Virus record (IMG/VR): IMGVR_UViG_3300021420_000018
Location: 1-64,000 of that record
Source of the DNA: a virus
Reading direction: 5' to 3' (one strand)
DNA length: 64,000 bases
The first letter of the stretch is position 1, and each line of letters starts with the position of its first letter. Of this stretch, positions 39,104-46,292 are shown one piece after another. Below the pieces are notes generated by a model. That model saw only the letters and a list, made by a program, of their open reading frames with translations, was not told the DNA's origin and ran no database searches. A program made the position numbers and the translations under genes.

Positions 39104-39376
39104 TCAAAAACAGTGCCGGTTCGGCACCCCGGTCTTCCGCAGGATATTGGAGACGTGATATTTCACAGTCCGTTCCTTCATGCCCAGCCGCGCGGCGATG
39201 TTGATATTCATGAACCGCTGCTGCAACAAAGGCATGACTTCCTGCTCGGCTGGAGTTAACTTTGCGGCTTCGATCAAGTGCTTGGCGATCAGCTCTTTCA
39301 TTTTGGCGCGCACCGCGGTTAGTTCTTCAATCAGTTCGCGTTCCCGCTTCTCCAGCTCGTCGATCTCTGCCCACAT
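39104..39376 (-). CDS. LuxR-type HTH protein with coiled coil
   Basis: 90 residues. An Glu/Arg-rich helix (EKRERELIEELTAVRAK) is followed by a GerE/LuxR HTH (LTPAEQEVMPLLQQRF, NIAARLGMKERTVKYHVSNI). Candidate regulator. Confidence 0.75.
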   Translation of the reverse strand: MWAEIDELEKRERELIEELTAVRAKMKELIAKHLIEAAKLTPAEQEVMPLLQQRFMNINIAARLGMKERTVKYHVSNILRKTGVPNRHCF

Positions 39377-39873
39377 TATTCGTCAAGACAGATTCTGCGC
39401 TTGGTAGCGAGCGGCATGAGCGGCCCGTCCGATGGCCGTTCCGGTTTAGATCCCAACCGCGACCGCGATGATCCTCGACCATTCTCCACGAAGGCTTCGT
39501 ACTGTTCGAGCAGCCTTAGGCGCTCTTCTTCCAGCGCGAGATATTGAGAGTTGACGAGCGTGTGGACATCCTCCAGCCTTGCGCGGGCTCTCGCTGCGTC
39601 GCCTTCGGGCAAAGGCGAGAGCCCAAGCATCTCGCGCGCTTCGTTTTGCGTGATGATCCCGCGGTCAAGCATGTGGCGCACCTGCTCGGGAGTCCACGGC
39701 TGCGGATAGATGCGATACGGCTCCCCACCGTTTGGAATAATAACGCCGTTGCTGCTGCTGCCAGCCGTGTCGATTGTCCATTGGCCGCTGTTTATGGCGC
39801 TGCCTCCACTCACTCCAGGATAGATTTCTGTCACGTTTGCGACAGTGAAGGCAGAAGAGGCAAGCGCGTCCAT
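39376..39873 (-). CDS. Hypothetical protein with VHTLVNS coiled coil
   Basis: 165 residues. A Ser/Gly-rich N-half, PQPWTPEQVRHMLDRGIITQ..., then DVHTLVNSQYLALEEERLRLL, sharing the VHTLVNS motif with the holin-like protein. Function unknown. Confidence 0.5.
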   Translation of the reverse strand: MDALASSAFTVANVTEIYPGVSGGSAINSGQWTIDTAGSSSNGVIIPNGGEPYRIYPQPWTPEQVRHMLDRGIITQNEAREMLGLSPLPEGDAARARARLEDVHTLVNSQYLALEEERLRLLEQYEAFVENGRGSSRSRLGSKPERPSDGPLMPLATKRRICLDE

Positions 39874-39932
39874 GGTTATCTCCTCGCCGGCATTGTAACC
39901 GGCTTTTTACAAGATTCTATAAAACATTAAAA

Positions 39933-40139
39933 TCACCGTGCGACAGGTTGTGCCGCAACCGATCCGGGCGGCGGCCACTTCGCGGCGCACTGATGATCTT
40001 CAGAACCGACCATACACAGAAACTCGCCGCACAACAGACACCGCCGATAGGCTGGCCTGTGGCAGTGCGAACAGCGCTTCGGACAATCCGCGGTCGAATG
40101 CGTTTTGCTGCGGCAGGCCACACACTGTTCTTTGCTCAT
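39933..40139 (-). CDS. Cys-rich zinc microprotein
   Basis: 68 residues with CVACRSKTH, CPKRCSHCHR, CLLCGEFLC: three zinc knuckles, like a B-box/RING remnant. ATGA overlap with the next gene. Confidence 0.6.
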   Translation of the reverse strand: MSKEQCVACRSKTHSTADCPKRCSHCHRPAYRRCLLCGEFLCMVGSEDHQCAAKWPPPGSVAAQPVAR

Positions 40140-40762
40140 AGCCACTCCAAAGCTTCTGTGGCCACGAGTTGCGATACTCGGGACACGCGCGGCTCGCCGT
40201 ATTCTTGTTCGAGCCTGCGCACGATCAAGCTCGCCTGATACGCATCCCAGGTGTAACCGATTCGCACGATCACTCGATAGGGATTCACACGAACTAGCTG
40301 CGCACCAGAATCGAGCAGCCTCCAGGTGAGGTCCATCAACTCGACAAACATAGCCGCATCGGATAAACGCTGGCGACGGATCTTGGCCGCCGCCCTTTTC
40401 TTTGCCTTGTCCTGCTGTTGCGCTTTTACCAGTAAAGCTTGCCGCTCATAAGCTCGCTCTTGTTCGGCCAGTTTGGCCTTTTCTTCTGCCAGCCTGTCCT
40501 GGTGGGCCTGGTACTCTTCCATGGCAGTGTTGAGCTGGGCGGTCAGCCGCTTGACGCGCTTAGGATCGAGCTCGAGTTCCACACCCAACCGATATTTTTC
40601 GCGACGCTCGCCATCCTCGCCGTACCCGTTATCCACAGCAAGATCCACCAAGCGGATCGGCTGCGGAAACGTTTCGGGAAACTCGTCATCTTGCGGAAAG
40701 GCGCGGCCGCACTCCTCAGCCTCAACACTGCGCGCGATCCGTTCGATGTCGATACGCTTCAC
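40136..40762 (-). CDS. Coiled-coil protein, GTG start
   Basis: 208 residues. A central Gln/Lys/Glu coiled coil (~85-135) separates two globular parts. GTGA overlap with the gene upstream decides the start. Confidence 0.5.
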   Translation of the reverse strand: MKRIDIERIARSVEAEECGRAFPQDDEFPETFPQPIRLVDLAVDNGYGEDGERREKYRLGVELELDPKRVKRLTAQLNTAMEEYQAHQDRLAEEKAKLAEQERAYERQALLVKAQQQDKAKKRAAAKIRRQRLSDAAMFVELMDLTWRLLDSGAQLVRVNPYRVIVRIGYTWDAYQASLIVRRLEQEYGEPRVSRVSQLVATEALEWL

Positions 40763-41022
40763 TTCCGAACCCACTCCTCAATCGCACGGTCGATCACAAC
40801 TTTGAGATCGGCGACGTCCGCGTGACGCTTGAGCCTATCCCACATATCCTCCTCGAGCGTCTTGCAGGCCCTGGCGATGGCTACGCGCAAGGCTTCGGGA
40901 ATAAATGTGGGCGGCCTCGACAAGTAGCCGGCACTGCCGATACTTTCGGCTGTGCCGCGAAGCGCCGCATTGTGCGCTTCAACCGTTTTTTGCTGCGCTT
41001 CCCTTGCTTTGTGTTCGCTCAT
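40759..41022 (-). CDS. Small helical protein
   Basis: 87 residues starting MSEHKAREAQQKTVEAHN; C-terminal helix ending IDRAIEEWVRK. Function unknown. Confidence 0.5.
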   Translation of the reverse strand: MSEHKAREAQQKTVEAHNAALRGTAESIGSAGYLSRPPTFIPEALRVAIARACKTLEEDMWDRLKRHADVADLKVVIDRAIEEWVRK

Positions 41023-41444
41023 AGTTTCCTTCCTGGCATGCAGTTGCGGATCGCGATCCACAGTTCCATGTCTACCGGCCAGAACTGTAGCGCCCCAAGG
41101 ACTGGACAAGGTTCGGCAAGCGGCCGGATATTTTCAAGCTTGAACGCGTACCGGCCTTCGTGATAGTCGCCCCACTTGCGTTCCGCATCGCTGATCTCCA
41201 GAGTCACCGCTTCAGTTGGCCGGCAGTCGGTAAGATCGCACACGCAGACGATCGCGCCAACCGGCAACTCTTTGGGAACGAGGCCTTCCTCCCGCGCAAA
41301 CTCTTTCGCCCAAACTGGAAAACCTTTCGATGCGTGAATCGCGACAGGCCCGCGGTAAAGCGTCAACCAGCTGCGCGTCTCCCAATGCTTCCAGCCAAGC
41401 GCGATCGCCGTCGCCCAAGGCTGCGTGAGTGATAGTCCTCTCAT
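41019..41444 (-). CDS. ASCH-domain protein
   Basis: 141 residues. LSLTQPWATAIALGWKHWETRSW is the classic ASCH opening, with GPVAIHASKGF and GALQFW at the end. Probably an RNA-binding or nucleotide-processing protein. Second ASCH gene here. Confidence 0.8.
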   Translation of the reverse strand: MRGLSLTQPWATAIALGWKHWETRSWLTLYRGPVAIHASKGFPVWAKEFAREEGLVPKELPVGAIVCVCDLTDCRPTEAVTLEISDAERKWGDYHEGRYAFKLENIRPLAEPCPVLGALQFWPVDMELWIAIRNCMPGRKL

Positions 41445-41995
41445 GCACTTTGCTTTGCGTGAAGCTCAGAGTTGAACCGGTCGCACTGATCGGCATTAAA
41501 GTGCGCCACATAAACCTTCACAGGCGGAACCGGAGGCGGGAACTTCGGAAGCGGTAACGGACCGATGCCAATCGTGCCCGACATCTCCCGGCACCATTTC
41601 GCATACCCGGGCGGCTGCAGATACCGCTTATAGGATTTGCTCGTTGCCTCAACTTCCCACCCTTCGCGCAAAAGCCGGATCGCGTCTTCCGGATGCACAC
41701 CGCCGCAGAAACTGCAGGTCCGCGGGGTCCAGTGCCACGGCCAGCGCGTAAATCCGCTGCCAGGCTTGATCCGGTTTTGGATCGAGCCAACCAGGTGCGC
41801 GACCCAACCCCACGTGGTCGTCTCCCAATGATCGGTATTCAGCGTGTACTCCCAAGGCCCGGGCTGAGTCATGCGTCTTCTGCAAGTTTGCTTGGCCTCG
41901 AAGTGTTTGGTGAACTGATTGGCAAACCACGCCGGCCGCAGCCAGATGTCGTAAGCCACGGCATTCCACCAGCGGCGCGGATAGATCCAGCTCAC
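41441..41995 (-). CDS. Hypothetical protein with Trp-rich core
   Basis: 184 residues. HWTPRTCSFCGGVHPEDAIRLL has the CSFCGG knuckle often seen in small phage proteins with a C-terminal Pro-rich region. ATGA links it to the DnaC-like gene. Confidence 0.5.
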   Translation of the reverse strand: MSWIYPRRWWNAVAYDIWLRPAWFANQFTKHFEAKQTCRRRMTQPGPWEYTLNTDHWETTTWGWVAHLVGSIQNRIKPGSGFTRWPWHWTPRTCSFCGGVHPEDAIRLLREGWEVEATSKSYKRYLQPPGYAKWCREMSGTIGIGPLPLPKFPPPVPPVKVYVAHFNADQCDRFNSELHAKQSA

Positions 41996-42681
41996 AGCCG
42001 CACCCTTCGACTCTTGCCATGCATTTCGATCTGGTGGAACAACGAGAGCCGGTCGGCGATCCGGTCGTCCATCATTTCGGCGATCTTAGCCAGCGACCAG
42101 TTAGTCGTCACGATGGTTGGCTTTTTGGAACGCAGGCGCCGATCCAAAATCAACAGCAACGACCGGCGTTCGAAATCGCTCAAGCCTCCGGCGCCCACAT
42201 CGTCGAACACGGCAAAGTTTGGCACGCTGTAATACTCCAACTGCGTCGCTTCTTGTCCACTTCCCATCGCTGTGCGCAGATCCAGATAAAACTCGGCGCA
42301 AGAGAAAAATTTGACGACCTGGCGCGCCATAATGAAGCTGCGCGCCAAAGCTGCCGCGAGATAGGTTTTTCCAACACCGGTCTCGCCGGTGAGGAGCAGG
42401 CCATGGCCCGGGTGATCGCACCAAGCCAGAATCTCTTTTTGCATCTCAGGAGCAAAGGCTGTGAGCTCTGCTTTGGCGTGAAGGGGTCCCACCTCTTTCG
42501 CGGCGATCCGGCGTAAAGCGCAATCGCACATCTCCATCGCCTGCTGGTGAGCCGGAGCATCCTTCGGACGCCGGTAGCCAAGACCTTGGCAATCGGGACA
42601 ATCTTCAGACTTCGAATCGCTTGGGTTTCGGGTATTCTTTGCCCATTGGTCGAGGGACTGCCGCAGCCGATCGGTTAGTTC
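41992..42681 (-). CDS. DnaC-like helicase loader ATPase
   Basis: 229 residues. An N-terminal zinc pair (CPDCQGLGY, CDC) precedes the AAA+ core: Walker A LLTGETGVGKT, Walker B-like NFAVFDDVGA, sensor TIVTTNWS. It would load DnaB (59400-60755) at the origin with the O-like protein. Confidence 0.85.
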   Translation of the reverse strand, partial: ELTDRLRQSLDQWAKNTRNPSDSKSEDCPDCQGLGYRRPKDAPAHQQAMEMCDCALRRIAAKEVGPLHAKAELTAFAPEMQKEILAWCDHPGHGLLLTGETGVGKTYLAAALARSFIMARQVVKFFSCAEFYLDLRTAMGSGQEATQLEYYSVPNFAVFDDVGAGGLSDFERRSLLLILDRRLRSKKPTIVTTNWSLAKIAEMMDDRIADRLSLFHQIEMHGKSRRVRL

Positions 42682-43396
42682 CATTTCGCCCTCCTTGAGG
42701 GATCTCGTCTTCCCAACGTCGCCCATTCAGGTAGGTGGTCGCATGAGGGATGTGCATCTTATCCTGCCATTGTTCGCAGCCTTCTCGGGCCACTACTCCA
42801 GCTCGAGCCGCCACTTGATCCGCATGGCTCAGCCGGTGCCAGGCAGCTTTTGCCTTCTTGCGATCTTCATGGCGCGGGTACTCCTGCCAGAACTGCTCGA
42901 ACTCCTCTTCGGTTTGGTCGGAAATCACACCCAACGCTTCTTGTGTTCTGTTCTGTTCTGTTCCCTTCTGTTCTGTTCCCTTCTGTACGGGACGCGTGCC
43001 TGACGCGTCGCCCTCGCGTGCCTCACGCGTGCCCCACGCGTCAACATGTTGATTCTCTGGTGGCTTAGGCAGAACACTGAGCGATTCACGATTATTTATG
43101 ACCTGGTGCTTCTTGAAGGTCGGAACATACCCAAAAACCTCGTCAGCGACGCGATATTGGACCACGAAACCACGCGTGCCCCACGCGTCAAGCACGCGTG
43201 AAAAGTCCACGTCATCGTAGGGCAGGATCATGGCTTTAAGGGCCCGGGGGCGCCAGTTGAATCGACCTTCCCGATCGCAACAGGTCAGCAGTCCGACGAA
43301 GGCGAGGCGTAGCGGCAGGTTGGTTTTAAGCTCCAGCTCATACATTTCCTCATGTCTAAAGAACTCAGGCTTGATTGTGCGAATCCGTTGCTGCAC
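42605..43396 (-). CDS. Replication protein O-like initiator
   Basis: 263 residues, GTG start. Winged-helix-type N-terminus (RIRTIKPEFFRHEEMYEL, PLRLAFVGLLTCCDREGRF, WRPRALKAMILPYD), then a repetitive linker. The C-terminus (FEQFWQEYPR...KKAKAAWHRL) is typical of phage/prophage initiators. ACGCGT-containing repeats lie inside the gene. Confidence 0.75.
   Translation of the reverse strand: MQQRIRTIKPEFFRHEEMYELELKTNLPLRLAFVGLLTCCDREGRFNWRPRALKAMILPYDDVDFSRVLDAWGTRGFVVQYRVADEVFGYVPTFKKHQVINNRESLSVLPKPPENQHVDAWGTREAREGDASGTRPVQKGTEQKGTEQNRTQEALGVISDQTEEEFEQFWQEYPRHEDRKKAKAAWHRLSHADQVAARAGVVAREGCEQWQDKMHIPHATTYLNGRRWEDEIPQGGRNGTNRSAAAVPRPMGKEYPKPKRFEV
42988..43200. repeat. ACGCGT iteron-like repeats inside the initiator gene
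   Basis: Seven ACGCGT at 42992, 43003, 43025, 43036, 43172, 43183 and 43194. A 21-bp block containing two of them is duplicated exactly at 43024-43044 and 43171-43191. A CTGTT-type polypyrimidine repeat lies just left (42945-42985). Resembles the in-gene origin of lambda-like phages. Confidence 0.5.
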
Positions 43397-43512
43397 AGGC
43401 CAGTCCTAAATGGTTGGCTGGGAAGCGTCGCGGGCGGGCAATGGGAAGTTGTGGGCGGCGGAAAACCGTGCGCACAAAATCCAAACCCTCAACGCTCCCC
43501 ATCGCCGCGCCT

Positions 43513-43541
43513 AACGTACGCTCCGTGACATTCACAGTCAA
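43513..43541 (-). promoter_or_regulatory. Promoter of replication operon
   Basis: Minus strand TTGACT, 17 bp, TACGTT, about 115 bp upstream of the O-like GTG start. No operator palindrome. The rest of 43397-43741 shows nothing else I can support. Confidence 0.55.
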
Positions 43542-43741
43542 GTAACAATCGGGCCGCGTGCGCAAATAGCCATCTGTGGAAATGTGGAAATCTCTCAGAC
43601 CCGAACCACCTCTTAACACCGTGAGCCGCGAGACCCTTGACAACCAGCTTATACTCCAAGGAGGCGGGCGGGGGTGGCGGGCAGGAGAAGAGACCTTCCT
43701 TCAGTAAAAAAAAAGAGAAACGAATCGGAAATGAAACGGAA

Positions 43742-43972
43742 ATGAATCGAGTTTTCCACAGGCTACTTTCTAAACTCTTCCTCAGAAGATTCACTTGGTA
43801 TCGCAAACTCATCGGCGGTAAATGGGGACACGTCACCGCTATGTTCTTCGGCAAAAAATGGATTCGCCTGCCAAATGAATCTTTGCTCTACGACGAACGC
43901 CATCCAACTGTAACTTCAACTCCAGCCCAGCAAGACAAAGAAGCGCAGTCCGGCGGATTCGACGGCTACTGA
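43742..43972 (+). CDS. Small rightward protein
   Basis: 76 residues, basic N-terminus with Trp/Tyr/Gly motifs (FTWYRKLIGGKWGHV, GKKWIRLPNE). Divergent from the replication operon. The frame is open to 43637, but this ATG is the first sensible start. Confidence 0.45.
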   Translation: MNRVFHRLLSKLFLRRFTWYRKLIGGKWGHVTAMFFGKKWIRLPNESLLYDERHPTVTSTPAQQDKEAQSGGFDGY

Positions 43973-44148
43973 CCAGAAACAACTACCGAAAATCTCTGCA
44001 AAAAGTTTTGAATCCCACACGCCTTTCATATCCCGAAAAATGGCAAAAAATGCGCGAGACCGGAGACCGGGCCGGCAAGGCACCGGGCCCTCAAAGTAAT
44101 GAGTAACCGAACCGCACCATGCGACACCGCACCAATGCAAAGCCAGAC

Positions 44149-44178
44149 AAAAAAATAGGGCCGCTTGCTAAGCGGCCC
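44149..44178 (-). terminator. Rho-independent terminator
   Basis: GGGCCGCTT-AGC-AAGCGGCCC followed by a T-rich run on the minus strand, just after the gene at 44196. Confidence 0.8.
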
Positions 44179-44195
44179 ATTGGTGAGTGTGGGTG

Positions 44196-44438
44196 TTAGT
44201 GCGCTGTCCGGTTCGCGATGCTCGCGGAGTTTACCGCACGCGGCGCACCAATGCGTGTGCTGGCCTGTTCTGTAGCGCGTCGCCCTGCTAGTAGATCGAT
44301 CAGGCGACCGAGCCGCGCATCAATATCGATGGCGGATTGCTTAACAGTTGCGTCCGCGTAGTCTGTTTCGATTCGTACGCGGAGCATCGTTTCACGCATG
44401 GTCAAGAGTAGGTCTAGGACAGTGGTTTTAGCTGGCAC
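44196..44438 (-). CDS. Small helical protein
   Basis: 80 residues; helical N-terminus (TVLDLLLTMRETMLRVRIE), Ala/Arg/Ser-rich end. Followed by a terminator. Confidence 0.5.
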   Translation of the reverse strand: MPAKTTVLDLLLTMRETMLRVRIETDYADATVKQSAIDIDARLGRLIDLLAGRRATEQASTRIGAPRAVNSASIANRTAH

Positions 44439-44439
44439 G

Positions 44440-44895
44440 TTACAGTCCCTCGCGGCGGATGTCTGTTAACACGTTCGATGTACTGCCAGGGTCGTACGCT
44501 TGTAACTCGCGGTCAGTGAGCGGCGACCGGTCAGAGTGTAGGAATGATGCTTCGCGGCCAGGTTCGCCGATCAGGTGCAACCCGATGCGATAGAGAAACC
44601 AAAGAACGGCACACGTTAACACGGTCACACTGGCGAACGGTGCCGAGTGTAGCATCGATGGCATGAAAACTAAGGCTAACAGCATCGATACATCTAGCAG
44701 GATAGACGGCGACGCGGAGCCCGCCTCCGGGTTGCGTTCCGACCGATCATTAAGCGCCGCGCGTACATACTGCGCGACCTCTGCATTGGTCGGCGAATCC
44801 GCAACAAAAAAAGTAACGTCAAGGTGTCCGACTGAAAAGTGTGGCACGGGCAGGGCAGTCTCACTGTCTTGCTGTAGCTGGCGACGTGGTTTCAT
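44440..44895 (-). CDS. Two-helix membrane protein
   Basis: 151 residues; hydrophobic segments LLDVSMLLALVFMPSML and VTVLTCAVLWFLYRIGLHLI between charged ends. Function unknown. Confidence 0.5.
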   Translation of the reverse strand: MKPRRQLQQDSETALPVPHFSVGHLDVTFFVADSPTNAEVAQYVRAALNDRSERNPEAGSASPSILLDVSMLLALVFMPSMLHSAPFASVTVLTCAVLWFLYRIGLHLIGEPGREASFLHSDRSPLTDRELQAYDPGSTSNVLTDIRREGL

Positions 44896-44952
44896 GTTTT
44901 CTCTTTTCTTAACTGTGCTCTGTCTTTGGCACGTGCTAGACAGGGCACGGGT

Positions 44953-44989
44953 AAAAAAAGAGCGAGCGAGTTTTTAGGCTCGCTCGCTC
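44953..44989 (-). terminator. Rho-independent terminator
   Basis: 11-bp stem GAGCGAGCGAG/CTCGCTCGCTC with seven T on the minus strand, directly after the Lys-rich protein gene. Confidence 0.85.
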
Positions 44990-44996
44990 AGGTGGG

Positions 44997-45263
44997 CTAG
45001 GCTACTTTGCGCGCTAGTGGCGTACGGTCAAAAGCACGCTGTGCGGAAGTAAACTTGGCACGCTGCGCTTTTTGTTCTTTGGCGCTACGGTCGGATTGGA
45101 AAGACTTGTGAAGATGCGCTTTGAACGCTGCAAGGCGAGCAATGGCGCTACGCTCTGCATGCGTCAAGGTCTTTTTTGTTTCGGTCTTTGGCGTGGTCTT
45201 TGTGGATTGTTTCGCGGATTGCTTGGCAGTCTTTGGCGTGGTCTTGCTGTTCTTATTCGTCAT
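44997..45263 (-). CDS. Basic histone-like/Lys-Thr-rich protein
   Basis: 88 residues. The first 30 are Lys/Thr/Ser repeats (KTTPKTAKQSAKQSTK), then a basic helix. Its promoter is the strongest in the window, so it is probably abundant, and may bind DNA or RNA early. Confidence 0.6.
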   Translation of the reverse strand: MTNKNSKTTPKTAKQSAKQSTKTTPKTETKKTLTHAERSAIARLAAFKAHLHKSFQSDRSAKEQKAQRAKFTSAQRAFDRTPLARKVA

Positions 45264-45328
45264 TGTAGTGTGCTCTTTTCTGTCTTGCGTTAGTGTCTTT
45301 TGATCGTGCCTAGACTCTAACTGTGCGG

Positions 45329-45357
45329 ATTTTAGGTTAGCTGGTACGATTTGTCAA
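45329..45357 (-). promoter_or_regulatory. Strong promoter without operator
   Basis: Minus strand TTGACA, 17 bp, TAAAAT; TSS ~60 bp upstream of the basic protein start. Confidence 0.8.
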
Positions 45358-45569
45358 TAGGGCAGACCAACAAAAACAAAAATAAATAAAGAAAAGGCGA
45401 AAGTGTACAGTATGCCACTATGCGTGCGAAAGTTTAGCAATAGGTTAACACGTGTAGTTATTACCGCACGGTTTCCAATAATCCCACTTTCTTATCCTTT
45501 GTTGCCCTGTATCCAATCGGAACGCCCGTAACGATTCTACTCAAAAACTGCGCCGGCAAACTTCTCCCT

Positions 45570-45643
45570 ATGACCCCAAAAAATCCATGACCCTCGTTTT
45601 CCAATGACCCGATGAAACCAGAAAGCCTCTCGGCCCATGACCC
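45570..45643. repeat. ATGACCC iterons
   Basis: ATGACCC at 45570, 45587, 45604 and 45637: two 17-bp steps and one of 33. In the divergent region beside the terminase genes, so a packaging or regulatory site is possible. The remainder of 45358-45698 is AT-rich with no gene seen. Confidence 0.5.
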
Positions 45644-45698
45644 TTGATTCCGGAGACCGGTTTTGCGCGAGTAAGGTTACATAATGAATCTTATAGAC

Positions 45699-45712
45699 CG
45701 TAAGCGTTTACT
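45699..45712. promoter_or_regulatory. Operator-like palindrome
   Basis: CGTAAGCGTTTACT, same core as the promoter operators, but no good -35/-10 around it on either strand. Confidence 0.4.
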
Positions 45713-45775
45713 GATTCCAGGTGAGTTAGGGCTGAAGTTTATATTATCGCCAACAGACCAGTACCACGGCTTCGC

Positions 45776-46186
45776 CTATTCGGAGGTGGGTGTTGCCGCG
45801 ACATCCAATGTTTTTGCTGCTCTCGCTGCAATCTCCGGAGGCAACGGCTCTTTGACCAAAACGATTTCGATCCTGCGATCCGCCGGCCCGATCTCAACAC
45901 GCTGCGCTGCTTTGCCATCCGTCGCTTCGCGCATCTCGCGCGCTGGACCAGGATGACCTTTCGTTACTGCTTCACGAATCAGACCAAGCGCAACTGCGTC
46001 GGCCATCAAAGAGTTTTCATTCAGCGGATGAAAAAATGCGCTCGCCTTTTTCAAAACGCGCAACAGTTGTGGGGGGATGGTCTCGTTTAGCTGCCGAACA
46101 TAAGCCTGGCGCAGCGCAGCAGCCGACTGGAGACCGGAGGGTCTTGAGTTGTTTGTATTTGCGACTCCGTTGGTTCTATTGGCCAC
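45776..46186 (-). CDS. DUF5681/small-terminase-like protein
   Basis: 136 residues with GTG start chosen to avoid the terminase start. The C-terminal half (ADAVALGLIREAVTKGHPGPAREMREATDGKAAQRVEI) resembles DUF5681 proteins, often placed as small terminase subunits. Divergent from the large subunit. Confidence 0.5.
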   Translation of the reverse strand: MANRTNGVANTNNSRPSGLQSAAALRQAYVRQLNETIPPQLLRVLKKASAFFHPLNENSLMADAVALGLIREAVTKGHPGPAREMREATDGKAAQRVEIGPADRRIEIVLVKEPLPPEIAARAAKTLDVAATPTSE

Positions 46187-46292
46187 GTTTAGTTTCGCCG
46201 TCTCGTATAAGTGTAGTAATACCAGAGTCTTGGGTTTTCGCGCAAGTGGGGGATTCGCCAGTGTTCCGGGTTTGTGGTGTAATGATCGCGGA

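Noticed and set aside
43365-43854. Leftward frames upstream of the O-like gene
   Set aside because: Composition looks non-coding, frames overlap each other and the promoter, no motifs.
45684-45956. 90-codon rightward frame starting near an operator-like site
   Set aside because: Overlaps the DUF5681-like gene on the other strand, which is more protein-like; no ribosome-binding site or promoter spacing.
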